Positions 8,889-17,704 of a stretch of 64,000 bases of DNA are shown here, in pieces (the stretch's first letter is position 1; the number at the start of each line of letters is the position of its first letter). The DNA comes from Thiomicrospira sp. WB1. GTDB taxonomy: Bacteria > Pseudomonadota > Gammaproteobacteria > Thiomicrospirales > Thiomicrospiraceae. The stretch covers positions 1-64,000 of the forward strand of contig NZ_LQBN01000004.1 of assembly GCF_001507535.1 (NCBI RefSeq), given 5' to 3'. The notes beneath the pieces are model-generated. The model saw only the letters and a list, made by a program, of their open reading frames with translations. It was not told the origin of the DNA and searched no databases. Made by a program: the position numbers and the translations under genes.

Positions 8889-9030
8889 ACGTTCTCCTTA
8901 TGCTCTGCAGGCCTGTTTTCATCAGAATATTTTGTGAAACTATAAACAATGTGTATATCAAGCACCAATCAAAGCCTTTTTGCTACGATAAGTTAATTTT
9001 ATACAGGCATAAAAAAGGAAAAATTGTGCA

Positions 9031-9054
9031 AAAAAATCCCGCCGGAGCGGGATT
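9031..9054 (-). terminator. Terminator of the first BCCT gene
   Basis: Stem AATCCCGC/GCGGGATT with a 4-base loop, followed on the minus strand by TTTTT. It lies 21 bp past the stop of the BCCT gene at 9075. Confidence 0.85.
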
Positions 9055-9074
9055 CAAGGAACGTCAGAAACAAA

Positions 9075-11060
9075 CTAACGCAACACGTGCAAAAAGTGCA
9101 TATGCTTGTGATAGTGGTCAATGATGTCATTGATCATGGCCAGTTTGGACCAGCCCATCACATCATAATCCTGGCCACCTTCGCGCAGGTGCACTTCGGC
9201 TCGATAATAATGAGCCTGTTCGGACATCTGGTCTTCCGGCACTTCTTCCTGACTGAACTCCGGTTTCAGATGCGAGCGGTTGCGCACTTCATACACAAAG
9301 TCGGTTTCCTCACCATGCTTGACCACCAAGCGAGCGCGATCACGCTCCGTGTCGTGCTCAACCTCGACTTCCAGATCTTCATGGCGCAGCTCTTCAGCCA
9401 CTTCTTCACAGGCTGGGACGACAATGTTTTTCACGAAACTGCGCACTTTCTCTTCCGACGGGTAACCGACAATGTTGTGCAAACGGCTTTTCCAGTTCTG
9501 CCCACCGCCTGTGGCCACCGGGGCCAGATTGGTCTGCAGAGTCTCGCGCTTGGTGATGTCCACGCGTAACGCTTTGATCAGCCCGTAAGTGGCCACCAAC
9601 AACACCACAGAAAACGGCAGCGCGCTGGCAATGGTCATGGTCTGCAAGGCGCCCAAGCCACCGGCCAACAACAAAATTATGGCAATCAGACCAATGCCGA
9701 TGACCCAGTACATCCGCTGCCAAAGCGGGGTATCATCCCGACCGTTGGAGCACAGCATGTTGACCACCAGCGCACCGGAATCGGCCGAGGTCACAAAGAA
9801 AATCACTACCATGATGATGGCAATGAATGAGAGCACCGAACCGAATGGAAACTGATCCAGAAAGGCAAACAGGGCCACAGCCACATCATTGGAGACGGCA
9901 TCGCCCAGAGATTGCAGCCCACCGTTGAGAATCATATCGATGGCTGAATTACCAAAAAAGGTAAACCACATCATGCTGAAGCCTACGGGGACGAACAAGA
10001 CGCCCATGGCAAACTCGCGAATGCTGCGCCCACGGGACACCCGAGCGATAAACAGCCCCACAAACGGTGCCCAGGCCAGCCACCAGGCCCAGTAAAAGAT
10101 GGTCCAGCCACCGATCCAGTCGGTTTTTTCATACGCAAACAAATTAAACGTGACTCGAATGATGTCCGACACATACGTGCCCGCATTCTGAATCAGAGCC
10201 TGCAACAAAAAGACAGTGGAACCCAGAAACAACACCAGGAACATCAGAATAATCGCCAGGCTCATATTGAGCTCGGACAGGCGACGGATGCCTTTATCCA
10301 GCCCTGTGGCCACGGAAATCGCCGCCAAACCGGTGACGGCCGCAATCAACACAATCTGCGTGACCACATCCACCGGAATATCGAACAACGTATTCAGACC
10401 GGAGTTCATCTGCAAGACGCCATAGCCTAATGAGGTCGCGATCCCGAAGATGGTGCCAATCACCGCAAAAATATCCACAGCATGACCAATGGGCCCGTAG
10501 ACTTTTTCACCGATAAATGGATAAAGCGCCGACCGCAGCGTCAACGGCAGTCCATGACGATAACTGAAAAAGGCCAGAATCAATGCCACAATCGCATAAA
10601 TGGCCCAGGCGTGCAGCCCCCAGTGGAAAAACGTGATTTTCATGGCTTCACGCGCCGCGTCCACCGTACCGGATTCTGCAATCGGCGGCGACATATAGTG
10701 CATCACCGGTTCCGCTACCCCGAAAAACATCAGGCCAATGCCCATCCCGGCCGAAAACAGCATCGAAAACCAGGTGATTTTGCTGTAATCAGGGGACGCA
10801 TGGTCCGGCCCAAGCTTGATGTCGCCATAGCGTGACAACCCTAAAAACGTGACCGTAATCAGAATAATGGCGACGGTCAGAACATAGAACCAGCCGCCAT
10901 TATCAATGATTACGCCCTGCATATTGCTGAAGGTGGCCTCGGCATGGGTCGGCATCAGTGCGGCGTAAAGCAGCAATAGCAAGACCAAACCGGAGGCGGT
11001 GTAGAACACCGGTGGGTTTAAGCGCGCCCGGGTCTCCGGCAGATTATCTGGCACATTCAT
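9075..11060 (-). CDS. BCCT-family transporter, BetT-like with cytosolic tail
   Basis: Secondary transporter of the betaine/choline/carnitine family, 661 residues. Twelve membrane segments occupy about 1-510. The TM4 aromatic set is present in FFHWGLHAWAIY, and the TM8 box FYWAWWLAWAPFVG is intact, as in betaine/choline carriers. A long hydrophilic C-terminal extension (about 515-661) resembles BetT regulatory tails. It is downstream of a second BCCT gene but separated by a terminator. Likely imports a trimethylammonium compound as osmoprotectant. The substrate cannot be fixed from sequence. Confidence 0.9.
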   Translation of the reverse strand: MNVPDNLPETRARLNPPVFYTASGLVLLLLLYAALMPTHAEATFSNMQGVIIDNGGWFYVLTVAIILITVTFLGLSRYGDIKLGPDHASPDYSKITWFSMLFSAGMGIGLMFFGVAEPVMHYMSPPIAESGTVDAAREAMKITFFHWGLHAWAIYAIVALILAFFSYRHGLPLTLRSALYPFIGEKVYGPIGHAVDIFAVIGTIFGIATSLGYGVLQMNSGLNTLFDIPVDVVTQIVLIAAVTGLAAISVATGLDKGIRRLSELNMSLAIILMFLVLFLGSTVFLLQALIQNAGTYVSDIIRVTFNLFAYEKTDWIGGWTIFYWAWWLAWAPFVGLFIARVSRGRSIREFAMGVLFVPVGFSMMWFTFFGNSAIDMILNGGLQSLGDAVSNDVAVALFAFLDQFPFGSVLSFIAIIMVVIFFVTSADSGALVVNMLCSNGRDDTPLWQRMYWVIGIGLIAIILLLAGGLGALQTMTIASALPFSVVLLVATYGLIKALRVDITKRETLQTNLAPVATGGGQNWKSRLHNIVGYPSEEKVRSFVKNIVVPACEEVAEELRHEDLEVEVEHDTERDRARLVVKHGEETDFVYEVRNRSHLKPEFSQEEVPEDQMSEQAHYYRAEVHLREGGQDYDVMGWSKLAMINDIIDHYHKHMHFLHVLR

Positions 11061-11114
11061 ATAAATCGCCCTCTCAGTTTTTTGAGCAAGTCATTCGACT
11101 CATCCTTAGAATAC

Positions 11115-11154
11115 AAAAAAGCCAGACCTGAAAGTACCAGGCCTGGCTTTTTTT
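11115..11154 (-). terminator. Terminator of the second BCCT gene carrying a palindrome variant
   Basis: A-tract, GCCAG...CTGGC stem and T-tract form a conventional terminator. The right arm contains ACCAGGCCTGGC (11136-11147), the dispersed palindrome with one mismatch, which here has been absorbed into a different stem. Confidence 0.85.
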
Positions 11155-11201
11155 GTTATCAAACCTCTCTATTGCAGAAAGGGATCTATTTATCAGCGAC
11201 G

Positions 11202-12776
11202 TTATTTGTACAGCGCATTGTACTCATGTCTGAGCCCTTTCCAGACGCTGTAACACATCACAATCAATACCAGCGTAAAGGGCAGCCCGGTACTGATCGC
11301 GCCCGCCTGCAAGGCATTGAGCGCTTCACTGCCCCCGATAAACAGCAGAACACCGGCAATCATGCCTTCCAGAACAGCCCAATAAACACGTTGAGTGGAT
11401 GGCACTTCCGTCTTACCGCCTGCCGTGATGGCATCAATCACCAGCGACCCCGAATCGGACGAGGTCACGAAGAAGACCAATACCAGCAAAACAGCCAATA
11501 GAGAGGTGATTTCCGCCAGCGGCAGGTTTTCCAGCATCTGGAACATCGCCAGTTCGACTTTATCAATGCCACCGGCCAATACGCCCGTGCCATTTTGAAC
11601 CTGATCCAAAACCGACCCGCCGAAGGTGGACATCCAAACCAGGGTCACCAGGGTTGGGACAATCAGCACTGCGGTCAAAAATTCACGCACAGTACGCCCT
11701 TTGGAAATACGGGCAATAAACATCCCCACAAACGGTGACCAGGAAATCCACCAGGCCCAATAGAACACCGTCCAACCACTGTAGAATTTTTCGTCTTCAC
11801 GCCCGATCCAGTTACTCAAACTCCAGATCTCCGTGGCATAGGTGCCTGCCGTGGAAAACAAGGTACCGATAATGGCCAGCGTCGGGCCCGCAATCAGAAC
11901 AAACAGCAGCAAGACCGTGGCGGCTGACATATTAAGGTTACTCAGAATCCGTACACCGCCATCAACCCCGCGCAAAACGGAGAAGATCGCTGCCAGGGTT
12001 ACCCCGACGATGACGGCAATTTGCACATTGATACCGGCTTCAATGCCAAACAAATAACCCAGACCGGCAGCGGCTTGCTGCGCCCCCAAACCAAGGGAGG
12101 TTGCCAGACCAAAAATGGTCGCCAACACCGCAAGAATGTCAATCACGTCACCCACGCGACCCCATACCAGGTCGCCGAAAACCGGATAAAAGACGGAGCG
12201 GATGGTCAATGGCAGCTTCATGTTGTAATAGAAGAAGGCCAACGCCAACCCCACGACACCGTAGATGGCCCAAGGGTGAACGCCCCAGTGGAACATGGTC
12301 GCCCCCATGGCCATGGCGGCAGCTTCCTCGGTTCTGGCTTCCACACCGAGCGGCGTGCCCCACCAGTCAGTGAAGTAAGCCACCGGTTCGGCAACGGACC
12401 AAAACATCAGTCCAATCCCCATCCCGGCCGCAAACAGCATGGAAAACCAGGACAGCGTGGAAAACTCCGGGCTGGCTTCTTTTCCACCCAGACGAATTTT
12501 TCCCATCGGGGAGGCAATTAGGAACAACGTGAATAAGACAAAGAGGTTGCCCCCCACCATAAAGAGCCAATCAAAATGGTCGATGGCGCCTTGCTTGGCA
12601 GCCCCCAACACGGTATTGGCCTGCTCGGGAACAATCAGTGTCCACATCAAAAACAACAAAATGAATAAAGACGCGGTCGCAAAGACAGGGTTATGAATGT
12701 CCATGCCCAGGATTTTTACGTTGTCCTGACCAATCTCATAATCCGTGTCCACAAACTTTTCGGGTTTATTAGACAT
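11202..12776 (-). CDS. BCCT-family transporter, BetP/OpuD-like
   Basis: 524-residue transporter without the long C-terminal tail of the other two. TM4 reads MFHWGVHPWAIYG and the TM8 box is FYWAWWISWSPFVG, close to glycine betaine carriers such as BetP and OpuD. A hydrophilic N-terminus of about 25 residues precedes TM1. It lies downstream of the porin gene and upstream of the BetT-like gene, each with its own terminator. Glycine betaine uptake under salt stress is the most likely role. Confidence 0.9.
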   Translation of the reverse strand: MSNKPEKFVDTDYEIGQDNVKILGMDIHNPVFATASLFILLFLMWTLIVPEQANTVLGAAKQGAIDHFDWLFMVGGNLFVLFTLFLIASPMGKIRLGGKEASPEFSTLSWFSMLFAAGMGIGLMFWSVAEPVAYFTDWWGTPLGVEARTEEAAAMAMGATMFHWGVHPWAIYGVVGLALAFFYYNMKLPLTIRSVFYPVFGDLVWGRVGDVIDILAVLATIFGLATSLGLGAQQAAAGLGYLFGIEAGINVQIAVIVGVTLAAIFSVLRGVDGGVRILSNLNMSAATVLLLFVLIAGPTLAIIGTLFSTAGTYATEIWSLSNWIGREDEKFYSGWTVFYWAWWISWSPFVGMFIARISKGRTVREFLTAVLIVPTLVTLVWMSTFGGSVLDQVQNGTGVLAGGIDKVELAMFQMLENLPLAEITSLLAVLLVLVFFVTSSDSGSLVIDAITAGGKTEVPSTQRVYWAVLEGMIAGVLLFIGGSEALNALQAGAISTGLPFTLVLIVMCYSVWKGLRHEYNALYK

Positions 12777-12814
12777 ATAAAACCTTTGGTTTGATTAAAA
12801 AAGAATAGCGAAAT

Positions 12815-12840
12815 AAAAAACCGGCCACGCAGGCCGGTTT
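12815..12840 (-). terminator. Terminator of the porin gene
   Basis: ACCGGCC/GGCCGGT stem with a 5-base loop, followed by TTTTTTATTT on the minus strand, 13 bp after the porin stop. Confidence 0.85.
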
Positions 12841-12852
12841 GTTAGGGCTTAA

Positions 12853-14025
12853 TCAGAAGTAGAAGTCAATGGTCAGATACAAGGCATTAAACGAATCATA
12901 TTCGCCAACATTCCCGTCTCTGCCTACGTAGCCATCAGAGGTCAGATACTCGGCATAGATCCAGCCGGGACCATAATTGTATTTAACACCTGGCGCATAA
13001 CCATAATAAGTCTTGGAGTCATCGCCTTTCGTATCAGACTGCGCCCAAGTTGCGTCCACGTAGTATGTCCAGTTGCCTGAACTGCGCCCCAAAGTCAAAG
13101 CATAACGCGTAGACTCTTGGTCTTGCTCCATATCGGTAACGGCAACATAATCATCTGGCAGCTCACGCTTGGTTTTGATGACCTGAGCGTTCACAAAATT
13201 TTGATCAAATTTACCTTTATAATAAATTACGCCAGCAGAGTGTGAACCATCCGTCTCACGATCACCATCAACCCCACTCCAAGTCGCATCGTACTCATTT
13301 GTAAGTTGATCACTCAAATCTTGCAATTTACCTGACTGAAGCGAAAGCCCGACTTTATGACCTTCAGCTACTTCAAAATTCAAGTCACCGACAATTGTTT
13401 GTACTTTTCTGTAAGCTGCCTTAGAGCCTGCTGATGCCCCCCAATGCTTGTTATCATCCATGGTATCGGCACTGGTATAGCTCCAATCATCCTGATGATA
13501 GTAAGCCGCACTGTAGCTCAATGCATCTTTTGAACCATCCAGCTTAATCCCAACATCCATCTGGTCGCCATAACCACCGATCAGCATATCGCCGGGCCAA
13601 AAATTGGTGGTTTTCCAACCAAAAGGTACTTGGCTTTTACCAACCGTAATTTTATGGTTGTCGGAAATATCAAACCCGACCCATGCTTTGTGGATGCCAA
13701 ACTCATCGCCGGTTGAGTTAAACGCCGGTTCAGTAAAGCTGCCGGGACCAACTCGAAGCTCTGCCGAATAAGACCAGATACCCTCTTCGGCCTGACCATC
13801 GGCATAAAGAATGAAGGCTTCTTCGCCAAAATTACCATTGTTTTCAGATTCATCGCCGGAAGCGACTGTGTCATTCACATTTTCGTAGTTAAACCAGACG
13901 CCGCCAGCCAGATTATTACTGGCTTGCGCGGTGGCCGCGGCTGACGTCATCAGCGCCACGGCCATGGCTTTGGTTAATGGGTTCAATCTGTTTGAGTGCA
14001 TACTTTGTTTCCCCTTTTCTTTCAT
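12853..14025 (-). CDS. Outer-membrane porin
   Basis: 390-residue precursor with a signal peptide ending ATAQA, then alternating short beta segments rich in aromatic residues, and a terminal phenylalanine (LTIDFYF) typical of barrel proteins recognised by BAM. Motifs such as GVWFNYENV, HKAWVGFDI and KITVGKSQVPFG fit the phosphate-selective/carbohydrate-type porin superfamily. The start MKEKGKQ has GGAGAA 5 bp upstream. A second ATG at 14001 (MHSNRLN) gives a more ordinary leader. It sits beside BCCT genes, so it may pass compatible solutes, but that is inference. Confidence 0.82.
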   Translation of the reverse strand: MKEKGKQSMHSNRLNPLTKAMAVALMTSAAATAQASNNLAGGVWFNYENVNDTVASGDESENNGNFGEEAFILYADGQAEEGIWSYSAELRVGPGSFTEPAFNSTGDEFGIHKAWVGFDISDNHKITVGKSQVPFGWKTTNFWPGDMLIGGYGDQMDVGIKLDGSKDALSYSAAYYHQDDWSYTSADTMDDNKHWGASAGSKAAYRKVQTIVGDLNFEVAEGHKVGLSLQSGKLQDLSDQLTNEYDATWSGVDGDRETDGSHSAGVIYYKGKFDQNFVNAQVIKTKRELPDDYVAVTDMEQDQESTRYALTLGRSSGNWTYYVDATWAQSDTKGDDSKTYYGYAPGVKYNYGPGWIYAEYLTSDGYVGRDGNVGEYDSFNALYLTIDFYF

Positions 14026-14104
14026 ACTTTCTCCATAATTGGACGAACTATTACATCCTAGCAACGATAAACCGTGTTTTTCAATGCATACTGATACTTA
14101 ATTA

Positions 14105-14120
14105 CTTGTCGATCGACAAG
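14105..14120. promoter_or_regulatory. 16-bp perfect palindrome, candidate operator
   Basis: CTTGTCGATCGACAAG lies in the 212-bp gap between the divergent porin and the third BCCT gene. A symmetric site of this size suggests a dimeric repressor such as a TetR/BetI-type protein. It overlaps a possible minus-strand -35 (TTGTCG). No regulator gene is adjacent. A weak porin promoter, TTGAAA-N18-TAGGAT, can also be read downstream of it. Confidence 0.5.
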
Positions 14121-14237
14121 GTTTGTATAGCTTTTTGCAAGGCGTTTTTGAACCTGGCTTTGCCCCCTGCCTCACTGGTATTTGCGCAGAAACCTTGATA
14201 GAGTGTTGAGCAATTCCAAACCAAGAGGCCCTTTTGC

Positions 14238-16349
14238 ATGGCTCAGACCAACCAGCCTGACGCATCACTCAAATCCGCCACCACCCTTCTTCTTCCCGTT
14301 TTTATTCCTGCCGTGGCCGTTTTGGCCCTGATGATCATCGGCACCTTGAGCAATCCAGGATTGGCTGGCAAAGTCTTTTCCAGCACCCTGGCCGCCATCA
14401 CTGAAAATTTCGGCTGGTTTTACATGCTGGCGGTGGCGCTGTTTTTGATTTTTATTTTTTCCGTGGCCGTTTCGCCTTGGGGCAAAATCAAGTTAGGACC
14501 GGATCACACCGAGCCGGAATACAGCTTCGGTGCTTGGTTTGCCATGCTGTTTTCGGCCGGCTATGGCATCGCGCTGCTTTTCTTCGGCGTTGCCGAACCT
14601 GTCTTGCATTATGCATCGCCGCCGAATGGCGCCCCGGAAACCTTGGATGCGGCCAAACAGGCCATGCAAATCGCCTTTTTCCACTGGGGCTTTCACATCT
14701 GGGCGATCTATGGCTTGGTCGGGCTGGTCCTCGCCTATTTTGCGTTTCGACACGGCCTGCCACTGTCCATGCGCTCCACCCTTTACCCACTCATTGGTGA
14801 GCGCATTCACGGCCCCATCGGCCATACCGTCGACACCTTTGCCATCCTCGGCACCGTCTTTGGTCTGGCCACGACCCTTGGACTGTCCGTGGCGCAAATC
14901 AATGCCGGGTTGCACTACCTGATTCCGGCGATTCCGATTGACACCAGCGTACAGGTGATGGCACTTGGGATCATCACCCTGCTCGGGATCGCCTCGGTCG
15001 TGGCCGGTATGGACAAGGGGATCAAGCGGCTGTCGCTGATCAACATCGGCTTGGCCATTGCTCTGATGACGTTTGTGTTTTTGGTCGGGCCGACGATTTT
15101 CATCCTGGAAGTCTTTTTGCAGAACACCGGCAGTTACTTGAGCGGCATCGTTGAGCGCACTTTTAACCTGCAGGCCTATACGCGTGGTGACTGGATCGGC
15201 AACTGGACGCTGTTTATTTTCGGCTGGACCATTGCCTGGGCCCCCTTCGTGGGGCTGTTTATTGCCAAAATCAGCCGTGGTCGCACCATCCGACAGTTTG
15301 TGTTCGGGGTCATGCTGGTGCCCACCTCTTTTACCTTTTTATGGTTTTCCGTTTTTGGCGACACCGCGCTCAACATGATCATGAACGAAGGCTATACCGC
15401 GCTGGTCACTCAGGTCCAGAACGACCATGCGATTGCGCTGTTCAAACTGTTTGAGCGTCTGCCACTGACCGAGGTGATTTCCACCATCACGGTGATTCTG
15501 ATCATCACGTTCTTTGTCACCTCATCCGATTCCGGCTCGCTGGTCGTGGACTCGCTTGCCTCCGGTGGCGCTTACTACACGCCGGTCTGGCAGCGGGTTT
15601 TCTGGGCCTCCATGCTGGGGGTCATCGCCTCGGTGCTTTTGATCGCCGGCGGACTCAGAGCGCTGCAAACCGCCTCGATCACCTTTGCCCTGCCGTTTGC
15701 CTTTATCATGCTGGTCGCGGCCGTGGGCATGTGGCGGGCGCTGGTGATTGAGACTCACCGTGAAGCCAGCCTGCAGAGCGCCATTGCCCACAGCACCAAA
15801 AACCAGAACGGACGCAACTGGAAAGACCGCCTTTCCCATCTGATGGATTACCCATCCGAAGCCGAGGTCGGTGGGTTCATCAACAAAGTGGCGTTTGACG
15901 CCATGCAAACCGTGCGCGAAGAACTGAACAAACGAGGCTGGGACGCCGAGGTTTATTACGACGAAGAGCCCTTGAGAGTCCGCATTGAAGTGCTCAAAGA
16001 AGCCGAAATGGACTTTATTTACGAGGTGCGTCGCTGCCAGTTCACCACCCCGACCTTTGCCTACCCCGAAATCGAGCGTCAGGTGCCTAACGAGGAGCAT
16101 TATTATCGGGCGGAAGTATTCCTGCGCCGAGGCGGGCAGGCCTATGACGTTTACGGCTACAGCCGCGGTGACATGATCACCGATATTCTGGATCAGTTTG
16201 AACGCTACATTCATTTTCTGCATCACTCACCGGGCCTGTTGCCCTGGCAAATGGAAATGCACGATGAACAGTTGCAGCCCACCCAGCCCAAAACGCTGGA
16301 AGAGGATATCAGCAGCGAAGAACAGCACAGGCAAAACCAAAAAAGCTAA
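14238..16349 (+). CDS. BCCT-family transporter with altered TM8 aromatic box
   Basis: 703-residue BetT-size transporter with a long C-terminal hydrophilic tail (about 540-703) similar in pattern to the one in the BCCT gene at 9075. TM4 keeps FFHWGFHIWAIYG. In TM8 the usual FYWAWW becomes FIFGWT, so one of the stacked tryptophans (BetP Trp374 by alignment) is threonine, while the following W in IAWAPFVG is kept. This suggests a different substrate or affinity. The gene is divergent from the porin, and a palindrome copy follows the stop by 7 bp. Confidence 0.88.
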   Translation: MAQTNQPDASLKSATTLLLPVFIPAVAVLALMIIGTLSNPGLAGKVFSSTLAAITENFGWFYMLAVALFLIFIFSVAVSPWGKIKLGPDHTEPEYSFGAWFAMLFSAGYGIALLFFGVAEPVLHYASPPNGAPETLDAAKQAMQIAFFHWGFHIWAIYGLVGLVLAYFAFRHGLPLSMRSTLYPLIGERIHGPIGHTVDTFAILGTVFGLATTLGLSVAQINAGLHYLIPAIPIDTSVQVMALGIITLLGIASVVAGMDKGIKRLSLINIGLAIALMTFVFLVGPTIFILEVFLQNTGSYLSGIVERTFNLQAYTRGDWIGNWTLFIFGWTIAWAPFVGLFIAKISRGRTIRQFVFGVMLVPTSFTFLWFSVFGDTALNMIMNEGYTALVTQVQNDHAIALFKLFERLPLTEVISTITVILIITFFVTSSDSGSLVVDSLASGGAYYTPVWQRVFWASMLGVIASVLLIAGGLRALQTASITFALPFAFIMLVAAVGMWRALVIETHREASLQSAIAHSTKNQNGRNWKDRLSHLMDYPSEAEVGGFINKVAFDAMQTVREELNKRGWDAEVYYDEEPLRVRIEVLKEAEMDFIYEVRRCQFTTPTFAYPEIERQVPNEEHYYRAEVFLRRGGQAYDVYGYSRGDMITDILDQFERYIHFLHHSPGLLPWQMEMHDEQLQPTQPKTLEEDISSEEQHRQNQKS

Positions 16350-16350
16350 T

Positions 16351-16372
16351 GGTTTGACCAGGCCTGGTGATT
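16351..16372. repeat. Dispersed palindrome copy after the third BCCT gene
   Basis: Exact ACCAGGCCTGGT at 16357-16368, seven bases past the stop codon, with GGTTTG before and GATTTC after. The left T-run is present but the right A-run is not, so the extended stem is short here. Confidence 0.65.
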
Positions 16373-16484
16373 TCTTGGGATCGGCTAGGCACAGCAACCA
16401 TGCAAAGACTGTGCAAGACTGGACTTGGTCGGCGTTTGCCGCTAATCTGAATTTGTCACGTCACCCCAAATAGGAGATTGCACC

Positions 16485-16976
16485 ATGACTTTGATTCAAC
16501 GCCTGATGCCCTGGATGCTTGCGATTGTGCTGCCTTTCACATCGCTCGCTCCGGCCAACGCCGCCGATGACGGCGCCAAAGTGGTTTATCACGTCGACTT
16601 TAAAGATCCGACCCGTTATTCCGCCACCCTGACGTCCATCAACAACATCATCAACTATTACGAGTCGGAACTGATGATGCCCGAGATTCACCTGGTGTTT
16701 GTGGGCTACGGCATCCGCTTCACCACCGACGACAACCTCAAAGGCACGCCCTATGTGGCCAAAAAACCTTTACTGGAGCGTCGTGCAGAACTCAAAGGCC
16801 GCTTGGATGCGCTGGCCAATGTGCGCGGGGTCAAAGTTCATTTGTGTGACAAAACCCGCAGTGAAATCAACTTAAGCAAAGATGCACTCTATGATTTCAT
16901 TGACACCACGCCTTCCGGGGTCGCCAAAATTGCCATGCTGCAAAGCGAAGGCTTTGCTTACCTGAAAATTCAATAA
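16485..16976 (+). CDS. Exported DsrE-family protein
   Basis: 163 residues with a clear signal peptide (cleavage near PANAADD). The mature part has the DsrE/YchN-like fold pattern: a KVVYHVDF strand, MPEIHLVFVGYGIRF, a single cysteine in VKVHLCDKT, and a closing TPSGVAKIAMLQSEGFAYLKI. Members of this superfamily handle protein-bound sulfur. Periplasmic versions are common in sulfur oxidisers, but their reactions are poorly known. A good Shine-Dalgarno AGGAG lies before the start. It is not obviously in an operon with its neighbours. Confidence 0.8.
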   Translation: MTLIQRLMPWMLAIVLPFTSLAPANAADDGAKVVYHVDFKDPTRYSATLTSINNIINYYESELMMPEIHLVFVGYGIRFTTDDNLKGTPYVAKKPLLERRAELKGRLDALANVRGVKVHLCDKTRSEINLSKDALYDFIDTTPSGVAKIAMLQSEGFAYLKIQ

Positions 16977-17034
16977 GCTGTACGCTTTGATCCCTTCAAA
17001 ACCAGGGCCAATCCGGTTGCCGACGCATCAGCGA

Positions 17035-17063
17035 TTGCGCCCTGTGCCCTTCTGAATTAAAAT
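17035..17063 (+). promoter_or_regulatory. Promoter of the TRAP dctQM pair
   Basis: TTGCGC (17035-17040), 17-bp spacer, TAAAAT (17058-17063), giving a short leader before the dctQ start at 17092. Confidence 0.55.
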
Positions 17064-17091
17064 GCTTGGCATTTCATTCAGATAATGCCGT

Positions 17092-17703
17092 ATGCCATTT
17101 TCTCTCATACAACGTATCGGGCTTCGCGCGCTGATTGCTCAGAATCGCTTTCAGACGCACCTGGGACAATTCACCGCCTGGCTTTCCCTGTCACTGGTGC
17201 TCTTATCGGCGCTGGTGGTGGTGTTGCGCTACGGCTTTGACTTTGGCAATGTGGCTCTGCAGGAAACCCTACTCTACAACCATGCCATTTTCTTTATGCT
17301 GGGCATGGCTTACACCCTGCAACAAGACGCGCATGTGCGTGTCGATGTGTTTTACAGCCGGTTTTCGAGCCGAGGCAAGGCTCGCGTCAATCTGATCGGC
17401 GCACTGGCACTGGCATTGCCCGCCATGCTCTTTCTGTTTGTGGCCAGCTTTGACTATGTCACTGGCAGCTGGGCCATTCAGGAAGGCTCCAGCGAAGCCG
17501 GTGGACTGGCCTGGTTGTATCTGCTGAAAACCTTCATTCTGATTATGGCATTTCTGATGATCAGCCAGATTCTGGCGATGGCGCTTACCAGCTTTTACTT
17601 CCTGCGTTTTTCGCCCGAACAATGCCAGCACCCATTGGCGCAGGCCGCTCTGGGCGACAGCCTGAACAATCTCGACACCCAGCACAGCAAAGAGGTGGCC
17701 TGA
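17092..17703 (+). CDS. TRAP transporter small membrane subunit (DctQ type)
   Basis: 203-residue inner-membrane protein with four hydrophobic segments and the DctQ signature region around LLYNHAIFFMLGMAYTLQQDAHVRVDVFYSR. It is the longer DctQ type seen in 2-oxoacid/mannitol-like TRAP systems. It forms the membrane complex with DctM encoded 1 bp downstream. No binding protein gene is adjacent. A lone DctP-type gene at 33229 is the obvious candidate partner. Confidence 0.9.
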   Translation: MPFSLIQRIGLRALIAQNRFQTHLGQFTAWLSLSLVLLSALVVVLRYGFDFGNVALQETLLYNHAIFFMLGMAYTLQQDAHVRVDVFYSRFSSRGKARVNLIGALALALPAMLFLFVASFDYVTGSWAIQEGSSEAGGLAWLYLLKTFILIMAFLMISQILAMALTSFYFLRFSPEQCQHPLAQAALGDSLNNLDTQHSKEVA

Positions 17704-17704
17704 G

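Noticed and set aside
9075-16349. BCCT transporters as dissolved inorganic carbon transporters
   Set aside because: Aromatic-box and BetT-like features fit quaternary amines. There is no evidence for carbon uptake.
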